Shown: positions 20,601 through 27,941 of the stretch, in pieces
How positions within the stretch are numbered: the stretch's first letter is position 1
Layout: each line of letters opens with the position of its first letter
Source of the DNA: Methylobacterium terrae
Lineage (GTDB): Bacteria > Pseudomonadota > Alphaproteobacteria > Rhizobiales > Beijerinckiaceae
Direction of reading: 5' to 3'
Length of the DNA: 64,000 nt
Assembly (NCBI RefSeq): GCF_003173755.1
Contig: NZ_CP029553.1
Span: 2,802,501 to 2,866,500 of the forward strand
Made by a program: the position numbers and the translations under genes
Notes under the pieces: generated by a model
Seen by the model: the letters and a program-made list of their open reading frames with translations, nothing else
The model's database searches: none
Told to the model about the DNA's origin: nothing

Positions 20601-20620
20601 GCCTGTGATATTTCACAAGC
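20601..20620. promoter_or_regulatory. palindromic operator in the MFS/GntR divergent promoter
   Basis: GCCTGTGATATTTCACAAGC is a near-perfect 20-base palindrome with TGTGA/TCACA arms (20604-20617) and only one unpaired outer position. It lies between the divergent MFS operon and the GntR gene, in locally AT-richer DNA. It is probably the binding site of the GntR regulator; a CRP-like site is less likely because the spacer is four bases. Confidence 0.6.
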
Positions 20621-20679
20621 CGTTCCAAGCGGGGCGTGCCCCGTGGTAAGGGGCTGGGCAGTCGAGCGGAGCTTTGTCG

Positions 20680-21327
20680 GTGGCGCAAACGCGTGCAGGA
20701 ACGTGCCCAATCGTGTCGCAGAACGAGCGCGCCTACCGGCGGCTCAAGGACGACATCGTCGCGTTGCGGCTGAAGCCCGGCGACGCCCTGAACGAGGCGG
20801 GCCTGTGCGCGGAGCTGGGTCTCGGCCGCACGCCGGTGAACCAGGCCCTGCACCGGCTGATGCACGAGGGGCTGGTGCGGATCCTGCCGCGCAAGGGCGT
20901 GCTGGTGCAGCCGCTCTCGATGGACGAATTCGCCCACCTGATCGAGGTGCGCCGGCTGACCGAGCCTCCTTGCGCGGCGCTCGCCGCGACGCGGATCGGG
21001 CCCGACGTCCTGGAACAGCTCGACGCCGTGCTGGCCGCCAGGACCGACGACCTCGACGCGATCCTCGACTCGGACCGACGCTTCCACGCGCTGATCGCCG
21101 AGGCCTCGGGCAACCGGGTCCTCGCCGAGGTGCTGGCCGGGCTGCACGGGCGCTCGGTGCGGTTCTGGGCGCTCTCGCTCGCCACCGGCCAGCACCTCGT
21201 CGAGGTGGCCGAGGAGCACGCCGTCATCCTGGACGCGCTGCGGCGGCGCGACGCGCCGGCGGCGGCGGCGGCGATGACCGCCCACATCGATTCCTTCGCC
21301 CGGACCCTGGCGTCGCGGCTGGGGTGA
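20680..21327 (+). CDS. GntR-family regulator with FCD ligand domain
   Basis: A 215-residue FadR-subfamily repressor. The N-terminal winged helix (about residues 15-80) contains ELGLGRTPVNQALHRLMHEGLV. The C-terminal FCD domain shows the metal/ligand residues of the family in DSDRRFHALIAEASGN, EEHAVILDAL and the late TAHI. The start is taken as GTG 20680, with GGAG eight bases upstream; TTG 20674 is possible. It is divergent from the MFS-amidase operon and upstream of a CitE-like gene, so it probably controls both using a small carboxylate as effector. Confidence 0.88.
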   Translation: MAQTRAGTCPIVSQNERAYRRLKDDIVALRLKPGDALNEAGLCAELGLGRTPVNQALHRLMHEGLVRILPRKGVLVQPLSMDEFAHLIEVRRLTEPPCAALAATRIGPDVLEQLDAVLAARTDDLDAILDSDRRFHALIAEASGNRVLAEVLAGLHGRSVRFWALSLATGQHLVEVAEEHAVILDALRRRDAPAAAAAMTAHIDSFARTLASRLG

Positions 21328-21382
21328 CGGGAGGCTCGCCCCGGGGCATAGATGCGCCGCCATCCGGGGAGTCACGCGACCG

Positions 21383-22252
21383 ATGACCGACATCCGCCCC
21401 CGCCGCAGCGCCCTCATGGTGCCGGCCACCGCGACCGCCCTCGCGGCGGCAAGGGCCGAGCCCGCCGATGCCCTGATCCTCGACCTCGCCGATTCGCTCT
21501 CTCCCGCCGACAAGGAGGCGGGGCGGGGTCTCCTCGCGGCCGCCCTGCGCGAGGGCGGCTTCTCCGCCGCCGAGGTGGTGGTGCGGGTCAACGGCCTCGA
21601 CACGCCCTGGGGCGAGGCCGACCTCGCGGCGGTGGCCGAGGGAGGGCCCGACGCCGTGCTGGTGCCGCGGGTCGAGGAGCCGGAGGACCTCGCCGGCATC
21701 GGCAGCCGCCTGCGCCGCCTCCACGCGCCCGAGCGGGTCCGGCTCTGGGCCTGCCTCGACACGCCGCTCGGCATCCTCTGCGCCGAGGCGGTGGCGAGCG
21801 CGGTGCGCGACGTCGATGCGCGGCTCGCCTGCCTCGTCGTCGATGCCGGGGCGCTCGCCCGCGAGGGGCAGCTGCCGTCGGGCGCACCCGAGGCGGGCCC
21901 GCTCCTGGCCTGGCTCGCCACGGCGCTCGCCGCCGCCCGCGCCCACGACCTCGACGTGCTGCTCGACCCCGCCGACCGCCTCGATATCGGCCGCGTTCGC
22001 GGCCTCGGCTTCGACGGGGCGGTGGTGGCCTCGCCCGCCGGCGCCCGCCGCGCCGAGGCGGCTTTCGCGCCGGACGCCGACTCGCTCGCGGCGGCCCGGG
22101 CCCTGGTGGCGGCCTTCGACGCGCCGGAGCACCGCGGTCAGGCGGGGATCGCCCATCTCGGCCGCACGATCCTGCGGCGCGAGGCCGACGAGGCGCGCCG
22201 GCTCGTGGCCCTCGCCGAGGCGGTGGCGCTCCGCCCGGGCCGCTCCGCATGA
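21383..22252 (+). CDS. HpcH/HpaI aldolase, citrate-lyase beta (CitE-like) protein
   Basis: A 289-residue CitE-like TIM-barrel protein. It has an N-terminal RRSALMVPATA, then DALILDLADSLSPADK, VVRVNGLDTPWG and PDAVLVPRVEEPEDL, and the C-terminal GFDGAVVASPAGARRAEAAF. Family members cleave or hydrolyse acyl-CoA thioesters such as malyl-CoA or citryl-CoA with Mg2+. An exact substrate cannot be given. The acidic residue normally in the DxED region appears as DLAD here, and the enzyme may be divergent. It is followed with ATGA overlap by the dUTPase-like gene. Confidence 0.82.
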   Translation: MTDIRPRRSALMVPATATALAAARAEPADALILDLADSLSPADKEAGRGLLAAALREGGFSAAEVVVRVNGLDTPWGEADLAAVAEGGPDAVLVPRVEEPEDLAGIGSRLRRLHAPERVRLWACLDTPLGILCAEAVASAVRDVDARLACLVVDAGALAREGQLPSGAPEAGPLLAWLATALAAARAHDLDVLLDPADRLDIGRVRGLGFDGAVVASPAGARRAEAAFAPDADSLAAARALVAAFDAPEHRGQAGIAHLGRTILRREADEARRLVALAEAVALRPGRSA

Positions 22253-22743
22253 GCGGCCCCGATTTGAGTGAGCTCGACGTCGCGGTGCGGATCCTCGATT
22301 CCCGCCTGCCGGGCTGGGGCTTTCCCCGTTGGGGCTCCTCGCTCGCGGCCGGGCTCGACCTCCACGCCTGTCTCGACGCGCCCGCGATCCTGGCGCCGCA
22401 GGGCCCGCCGCTGCTGATCCCGGCGGGCTTCGCCCTGGCGATCCGCGATTCCCGCTGGTGCGCGATGGTCTATCCGCGCTCCGGCCTCGGCCACCGCGAG
22501 GGGCTGGTGCTCGGCAACACCGTCGGGGTGATCGACGCCGATTACGAGGGCCCGCTGATGATCTCGGCCTGGAACCGCAACCCGCCGGGACACGCGCCGG
22601 TCACCGTGCAGCCGGGGGAGCGCATCGCGCAGCTCGTCTTCACCCGGGTGGCGCGCCCGTCCCTGCGGGTCGTCGACGCATTCCCGGAGGCCGAGGACGG
22701 GGCCCGCGGCGTCGGCGGCTTCGGCTCCACCGGCCGCGGCTGA
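22249..22743 (+). CDS. dut: dUTP diphosphatase-like protein
   Basis: A 164-residue trimeric-dUTPase-fold protein that would hydrolyse dUTP to dUMP and pyrophosphate. All five motifs are present: AAGLDLHA (1), PRSGLG (2), GVIDADYEGP (3), GERIAQLVF (4) and RGVGGFGSTG (5). The N-terminus has a tryptophan-containing insertion (LPGWGFPRWGS) that differs from the E. coli enzyme. The start ATG overlaps the preceding stop (ATGA). Co-expression with a CitE-like lyase looks incidental. Confidence 0.88.
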   Translation: MSGPDLSELDVAVRILDSRLPGWGFPRWGSSLAAGLDLHACLDAPAILAPQGPPLLIPAGFALAIRDSRWCAMVYPRSGLGHREGLVLGNTVGVIDADYEGPLMISAWNRNPPGHAPVTVQPGERIAQLVFTRVARPSLRVVDAFPEAEDGARGVGGFGSTGRG

Positions 22744-22751
22744 GGACCCGG

Positions 22752-23258
22752 GTGGACGCGCTCGCGCCCCATCCGGCCGGCCCGCACCGGCTCGCGGGTT
22801 CGGTGCTGGCGCCGCCGCGCCTCGTCCTCGCGGTGGCCGCGATGGTCGACATCGCGCTGCACGCCAGGCCCCAGCCGGTGAGCGCCAAGGCGCTGGCCGT
22901 CCGCCACGCCCTGCCGCCGCGCCACCTCGAGGCGGTGCTCCAGGCGCTGGTGCATCACGGCCTGCTCAAGGGCCTGCGGGGGCCGCACGGGGGCTACGAG
23001 CTCGCCCGCGAGCGGCGCCGCATCAGCGCCGGCGACATCGCCCGGGCGGTGCTCGGAACGGGCGCCCCGGGGAGCACCGCAGCGAGCCCCGGCGCCGCGC
23101 CCGACTCCCTCGCCGACCTCGTCGTCGCGCCCCTGGTGGCGGAAGCCGCCGGGGCCTACCTTGCGGCACTCGATTCGGTGACGGTCGAGGATCTCTGCGG
23201 CCGGGCGGAGGCGGCCCAGGTCGCGGGTCCGCGGGCCGGCCCCGATTTCACGATCTAA
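22752..23258 (+). CDS. Rrf2-like winged-helix regulator
   Basis: A 168-residue Rrf2-type DNA-binding protein: helices in about residues 22-75, and the wing GLRGPHGGYELARERRRISAGDIARAV, which is diagnostic. The Fe-S cysteine cluster of IscR/NsrR is absent (one late cysteine only), so it does not sense through a cluster. The start is GTG 22752 preceded by GAGGA. It lies nine bases after the dUTPase gene and is probably co-transcribed with it. The target genes are unknown. Confidence 0.8.
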   Translation: MDALAPHPAGPHRLAGSVLAPPRLVLAVAAMVDIALHARPQPVSAKALAVRHALPPRHLEAVLQALVHHGLLKGLRGPHGGYELARERRRISAGDIARAVLGTGAPGSTAASPGAAPDSLADLVVAPLVAEAAGAYLAALDSVTVEDLCGRAEAAQVAGPRAGPDFTI

Positions 23259-23431
23259 GCATTCTGGCCACGACCCCGGCGATAGAGAGGAGAACTCATT
23301 CGCGATCAAGGTGTTGCGTCGAACGACAGGTTAGTGTCGAACGGCTCCGGTCGTGTCGAAACTTAAAGAACGCTTTATCAAATTGCGGCAGTTTGAGCCA
23401 TCATCCGGTGCGGAAAGGAACTCCGGGGACC

Positions 23432-24481
23432 ATGACCAACGCAGCCGATCCCGCCGTCGTGGTCGTCACGGCCCGGCCCGACCCCGGCGGGCTGACGCGG
23501 CTGTTCGCGGCGGGCGTCCCGGTCCTCGCCGTGCCGGAAGCGCAGGCCGCCCTCGGCGCCCTCGCGCAGCGCGCGGCGGACCTCGTGCTGATCGAGGCCG
23601 GCCCCGGCCTCGACGCGACCGCGCTGATCCGCTCCTTGCGCCTGCGGCCCCACCTCGCCCACACCTCGATCCTGCTGATCGCCGACGGCGACCCGGCGGA
23701 GACCCGCCGCCGGGCGCTCGAGGCCGGTGCCACCGACGTGGTGCTGCCGCCCCTCGACGCCTCGGACCTGTCCCTGCGCGGCCGCAACCTGATCGCGCTG
23801 TCCCGCGCGCAGGACGCGGTGGAGAGCCAGGCCCGGACGCTCGCCCGCGAGGTGGAGCGCGCCGCGGCCGAGAGCCAGGAGCGCGAGCGCGAGATCATCC
23901 GCCGCCTGATGCTGGCCGCCGAGTTCCGCGACGACCAGGCCGGCGACCACCTGACGCGCGTCGCCGGCTGCGTGCTCGCCATCGCGGACGGGCTCGGCCT
24001 GTCGGAGGAGGAGGGGAACGACATCGCACTCGCCTCCACCATGCACGACATCGGCAAGATCGGCGTCGCCGACTCGATCCTGCACAAGCCCGGGCCGCTG
24101 ACCGAGCCCGAGCGCTGCGAGATGATGCAGCACGCGCTGCGCGGCTACCGCATGCTGCACGACAGCCCGTCGCGCCTGCTGCGCCTCGCCGCCGAGATCG
24201 CGCTCACCCACCACGAGCGCTGGGACGGCGCCGGCTACCCGCAAGGCCTCAAGGGCGCCGAGATCCCGCTGCCCGGCCGCATCACCGCCGTCGCCGACGT
24301 GTTCGACGCCCTGATCTCGGCCCGGGTCTACAAGCCCGGCTGGCCGTTGGAGCGGGCGCGGCGGTTCCTCGAGGAGCAGTCGGGGGCGCATTTCGACCCG
24401 GATTGCGTCGCCGCCTTCCTGTCGCGGTGGGAGGACGTGGTGGCGCTGGTGGAGGAGCGGCCGGCGGATCGGGCGGCGTGA
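23432..24481 (+). CDS. HD-GYP cyclic-di-GMP phosphodiesterase with degenerate receiver
   Basis: A 349-residue RpfG-like protein. The N-terminal receiver-like domain (1-125) has glutamate E55 where the phospho-acceptor aspartate is expected (LVLIEAGPG), and VVLPP where the conserved lysine-proline should be, so phosphorylation is unlikely. A coiled linker spans about 125-160. The HD-GYP domain (160-345) is complete: HD at 205-206 in MHDIGKIG and HHERWDGAGYP at 260-270. It should hydrolyse c-di-GMP. The ATG at 23432 follows GGAAAGGAA at moderate spacing. It stands alone. Confidence 0.9.
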   Translation: MTNAADPAVVVVTARPDPGGLTRLFAAGVPVLAVPEAQAALGALAQRAADLVLIEAGPGLDATALIRSLRLRPHLAHTSILLIADGDPAETRRRALEAGATDVVLPPLDASDLSLRGRNLIALSRAQDAVESQARTLAREVERAAAESQEREREIIRRLMLAAEFRDDQAGDHLTRVAGCVLAIADGLGLSEEEGNDIALASTMHDIGKIGVADSILHKPGPLTEPERCEMMQHALRGYRMLHDSPSRLLRLAAEIALTHHERWDGAGYPQGLKGAEIPLPGRITAVADVFDALISARVYKPGWPLERARRFLEEQSGAHFDPDCVAAFLSRWEDVVALVEERPADRAA

Positions 24482-24493
24482 GGCGAGGGGCGC

Positions 24494-25134
24494 TCACCGC
24501 CCCATCGTGCCGGGCTCGCCCTCGAACGGTCCAACGAATCTCCTCGCGATCCAGCCGCCGTAGAAGCCGCCCAGCTGCGGCGCGACCCGCTCCTCGCCGA
24601 CGAAGCCGCCGTCCATCGGCCCGGCATGGAACGCGACGTGACCGGCGAGCGCCGCGAAGGCTGCGGTCGGCGCCGGGCAAGCCCGGGCCGCCCGCTCCGC
24701 CCAGCCCCGCGTTCCGATCACGTCCAATGCCGCCGCACCGTCGAACGGATCCGTTCGAGGGCGCTGGCTAAGCCCGAACGGACGTCGGCGCTGATGCGCC
24801 GGACGCCTTGGTATCCCGGCCGCCTTGGTATCGACGTGTCGATGCCAAGGCGCGAGGGTATAAGTCGGCGGCCCGCCCCTTCCATTCGCAGACCGAATCG
24901 CTGCCGGCCGCAAACCAGCGCTCCCGGCACGATGTCCGCGGGATGCAGGCAGTAGGTCGGCGAGCGGGACGTCTCCAGCACGCGCCAGCCCCGCACCGCG
25001 TCGGCGATGATGATCCCGCCAAGCACGACGCGCAGCCGTTCCGGCACCGGTTCTAGGCGGGGTGGACGGGGATGGTCCCAGACGCTTTCCTGGCCGGTGC
25101 CGGCTGGATCGGGATCGGAGCGGCCTCGCTGCAT
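24494..25134 (-). pseudogene. DUF427 gene broken by frameshift and palindromic insertion
   Basis: Three reading frames on the minus strand carry successive pieces of one DUF427 protein. The N-terminal part (ESVWDHPRPPRLEPVPERLR, then GIIIADAVRGWRVLETS) starts at an ATG at 25134. A one-base shift near 24920 moves SVCEWKGRAA into the next frame. The C-terminal part (FAALAGHVAFHAGPMDGG, then QLGGFYGGWIARRFVGPF) is in a third frame up to 24494. Between the second and third pieces lies about 110-120 bases of nested palindromes (24741-24852) that does not match the family. The normal gene would be about 180-190 codons. It lies just downstream of the FRG gene. Confidence 0.82.
24741..24852. repeat. 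nested-palindrome element inside the DUF427 pseudogene
   Basis: Four structures sit side by side: the perfect 18-base palindrome TCGAACGGATCCGTTCGA (24741-24758); the hairpin CGGCGC-TGAT-GCGCCG (24786-24801); a direct copy CGCCTTGGTATC (24804-24815); and a 32-base hairpin with arms at 24821-24835 and 24838-24852 differing at one pair. The block interrupts DUF427 homology, so it looks like an inserted palindromic (REP/MITE-like) element. I see no other copy in the window. Confidence 0.6.
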
Positions 25135-25182
25135 CTTGGACCCTCGTCGCGTGGTGCATCGCATGCCGGCACGCGACGGGGT

Positions 25183-26310
25183 TCACTGCTCCCGAAACCG
25201 CTTGGGAGCGCCTTCGAGCTCGGCCAGATCAAGTTCCAAGGTCGTTCCATCTTGTTCTATCATGGCCCCTACGGTGAACGCTCCATAAGACCAAGTTTTC
25301 AGCTCGGCTTTTCCATCTTTTGGCGATATTTTTCTGATAGGATTCTTGAAACTGTCATGAAGATAAAAGACCACTTTGCCAGTCAGCTTCTTCTCCGTTT
25401 CCGATGTGAGCAGCAGATTGGTTTGGTACCAATCTTGCTCGATTTCTCTGACCTTTGCAGTCAGCGCCCATCCATTGCGGCGCGGCAGCAAGCCCCACTG
25501 ACCCTTCTGGGGATCACGCGGATTTATCTTCGTCTTGGGTATTTCGGTTTCAGTCGACACGCGCTGTACCCTGGAAGGCGTGCCATCCCCGCCGGGCGGA
25601 CCCTGAAACGGCGGGCGCGGCATCAGCCGAAAGCCCTGCAGGGCGACCAAGCGACGGGACAATCCATCGAGATCGGGAAATATGGATGCGTGATGAAATC
25701 CCAAAGTATCGAGCTTTCGACGAAAATCCATCTTAGTTGCTTTATCGATGATGATTTGCGTGATGCCTGGAGGACGATATGTGGCCTCTGGATCGGGATG
25801 AATGGTGAACAGTCCACGTTGCGAAACGAGTCGGGGTGTCACGTATCCTGGATAAAAGAACGCGACCTCCTTCACCGCAAATGGATCGGCGCCGAGATCA
25901 CGAGCCTCGAGGGGTCTTGGTGCGATGTAAATTCCGGCATCTTCATCATCATTGCCCCAAATTGCAAAAAATAGTGAGACATACGGGGACTCTGACCAGT
26001 CCAATAGTCTCGTGGGTATCCCATAATGTTGCGCCAAAGCCAGCCACTCCCACATATCGACGGGCCGGCTCGACAGCATTGGGATCGACTCGCGTCTGAA
26101 CTGCGCAAAGATCTCTTGCTCCTGGGGCAAGAAGCTGGTGCCACCGCGGGCACGACCGATTGTTGGCACGAGACCGTAGCGCGCCGACGTTACGCCCCGA
26201 AATAACCAGGTGCCATCAAGATGTATTTCGATCTCCTTCTGCAAATCAGACCAATTTTCGACTCGGACTCTCGGCCAAATTGGAATGGCATCCTCAGCTT
26301 TTATTGACAT
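25183..26310 (-). CDS. FRG-domain protein with C-terminal pYEATS-like domain
   Basis: A 375-residue cytoplasmic protein. The N-terminal FRG domain (about 20-220) shows the naming motif in WLFRGVTSARYGLVPTIGR (FRG at 37-39) and the family block QHYGIPTRLLDW (94-105). A linker of about 60 residues is rich in proline and arginine. The last ~90 residues (VVFYLHDSFKNPIRKIS, then SYGAFTVGAMIEQDGTTLEL) match the prokaryotic YEATS-like domain that occurs fused to effector domains in conflict-system proteins. The ATG at 26310 has AAGGAG six bases upstream. Codon and base use are clearly less GC-rich than the neighbours, which points to recent transfer. No partner gene is adjacent. Confidence 0.82.
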   Translation of the reverse strand: MSIKAEDAIPIWPRVRVENWSDLQKEIEIHLDGTWLFRGVTSARYGLVPTIGRARGGTSFLPQEQEIFAQFRRESIPMLSSRPVDMWEWLALAQHYGIPTRLLDWSESPYVSLFFAIWGNDDEDAGIYIAPRPLEARDLGADPFAVKEVAFFYPGYVTPRLVSQRGLFTIHPDPEATYRPPGITQIIIDKATKMDFRRKLDTLGFHHASIFPDLDGLSRRLVALQGFRLMPRPPFQGPPGGDGTPSRVQRVSTETEIPKTKINPRDPQKGQWGLLPRRNGWALTAKVREIEQDWYQTNLLLTSETEKKLTGKVVFYLHDSFKNPIRKISPKDGKAELKTWSYGAFTVGAMIEQDGTTLELDLAELEGAPKRFREQ

Positions 26311-27000
26311 AGATTGCTCCTTATTATCTTGCGTGACGCGACGAAGATGCAGACGGGGCAATAATGCGTATCGACAACGCTGCGACATGGGCCGTTCTGG
26401 TGGAGGCCGAATCGGCTCTGCTGCCGACATCGATAATCTGATTCGAGCGATCATCGCCGATGGGTGCAGCGATTTCTAGTAAATTAATGCGGAATAGCCG
26501 TACCGCTTGTTTGACGAGGTTGGGGCGAGCAACTCGCGTTGACCAGGCGTTGGATGAGACCGGGCGCAGGCCTGACATGCCGCCGTCCATGGATCTTTGA
26601 CCGAAGCCCCGTAACGCCACTGCGCTTCAAGCTGGTCGAAGGCCTCAGGCGCCCTCGCATTCGAGTTGATTCATCAAGCTCAAAGCAGGCTTCAGGATGA
26701 AGCTGAGGATTTGGTTTGTGCTATTTACAATATTGCGGATGATTCTGGGAAATTTATAATTCATAATTTATAGTTGAGTTTTTATCTGTAATTTTAATTC
26801 ATTATATAATCATACATTTTTATGATTACGGCAACGCACTCAATTCACAGATAAAACGTCAGCACGCACTCTGACTGTATACCAACCATTATGCCAGATG
26901 GTCTGCGAGACTATGCCTGAGAGTAGAGGCGGCAACCCTCTCGCACTGGTAAAGGCCGACGGTCGTTCACGCCATAGCCCTTTCAAGTCCGCAATCATGA
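26311..27000. other. AT-rich intergenic region upstream of the FRG gene
   Basis: About 700 bases without a supportable gene. 26690-26890 is strikingly AT-rich for this genome (runs such as TTTATAATTCATAATTTATA) and looks like foreign DNA or the far end of an inserted segment. 26480-26670 has an open minus-strand stretch without a start codon that may be a gene remnant. The promoter of the FRG gene should lie in the first few hundred bases. Confidence 0.5.
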
Positions 27001-27024
27001 GGCCGGGGCGCTGGCGCCCCGGCC
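27001..27024 (-). terminator. hairpin terminator of the fab operon
   Basis: A perfect inverted repeat, GGCCGGGGCGC and GCGCCCCGGCC with a two-base loop, begins 13 bases after the fabI stop. No T-run follows, as is common for GC-rich genomes. Confidence 0.5.
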
Positions 27025-27036
27025 CCGCATCACCCC

Positions 27037-27864
27037 TCAGGCGTCAGTCACCCCCGCCGCATCCTGCGCCTTCAGCACGTCCGGGCGCGGCATCGAGATG
27101 ATGTTGTAGCCCGAATCGACGAAGTGGACCTCGCCGGTGACGCTGCCCGACAGCGGCGACAGCAGGTAGAGGGCCGAGCCGCCGATATCGTCGAGGTTGG
27201 CGGTGCGGCGAAGCGGGGCGTGGGCGGCCTGGTGGTTGTACATCAGGCGGGCATCGGCGATGCCGGCGCCGGCGAGCGTGCGGACCGGGCCGGCCGAGAG
27301 GGCGTTGACCCGGATCCCTTGCGGGCCGAGATCGGCCGCGAGGTAGCGCACCGAGGCCTCGAGCGCCGCTTTCGCGAGGCCCATGACGTTGTAGTTCGGC
27401 ATGACGCGGGTCGCGCCGCCATAGGTGAGCGTCAGCAGGGCGCCGCCGGGGCGCATCCGCCTGGCCGCCCGCTGCGCCACCTCGGTGAACGAGAAGCACG
27501 AGATCACCATCGTGCGGGAAAAGTTCTCCCGGGTGGTGACGTCGACGTAGCGGCCCTTGAGCTGCGACTTGTCGGAGAAGCCGATGGCGTGGACGACGAA
27601 GTCCAGCCCCTCGGGCCAGGCCTCGTCGAGGGCCGCGAAGGTCGCGTCGACGGTGCCCAGGTCCTCGACGTCGCAGGGGAAGACCAGCGAGGAGCCGAGG
27701 GTCCCGGCCAGCGGCCCGACCCGGCGGCCCAGCGCCTCGCCCTGGTAGGTGAAGGCCAGTTCGGCGCCCTGGCCTGCCAGGGCCCGGGCGATGCCCCAGG
27801 CGATGGAGTGGTCGTTCGCGACGCCCATCACGAGCCCGCGCTTGCCTGCCATCAAACCCGTCAC
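27037..27864 (-). CDS. fabI: enoyl-[acyl-carrier-protein] reductase (NADH)
   Basis: Short-chain dehydrogenase of 275 residues that reduces trans-2-enoyl-ACP in the last step of each fatty-acid elongation cycle. It shows the FabI N-terminus GKRGLVMGVANDHSIAWGIA and the catalytic Tyr-x6-Lys as YNVMGLAK, and it ends in a long C-terminal tail. The start is GTG 27864 with GGAGGA six bases upstream; ATG 27852 is the alternative but is poorly spaced. It is the last gene of fabA-fabB-fabI. FabI is the triclosan/isoniazid-class target. Confidence 0.94.
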   Translation of the reverse strand: MTGLMAGKRGLVMGVANDHSIAWGIARALAGQGAELAFTYQGEALGRRVGPLAGTLGSSLVFPCDVEDLGTVDATFAALDEAWPEGLDFVVHAIGFSDKSQLKGRYVDVTTRENFSRTMVISCFSFTEVAQRAARRMRPGGALLTLTYGGATRVMPNYNVMGLAKAALEASVRYLAADLGPQGIRVNALSAGPVRTLAGAGIADARLMYNHQAAHAPLRRTANLDDIGGSALYLLSPLSGSVTGEVHFVDSGYNIISMPRPDVLKAQDAAGVTDA

Positions 27865-27941
27865 GCCCGATCCTCCGCTGTCATGGATGGACCGGGCGTT
27901 TACGCGGCGGGCGGGCTCCTGTCCACGCCGCGGCGGGGGTA

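Noticed and set aside
26324..26620. 98-codon minus-strand frame upstream of the FRG gene
   Set aside because: No recognisable family and no ribosome-binding site; it covers probable promoter DNA. A transposase remnant was considered but not supported.
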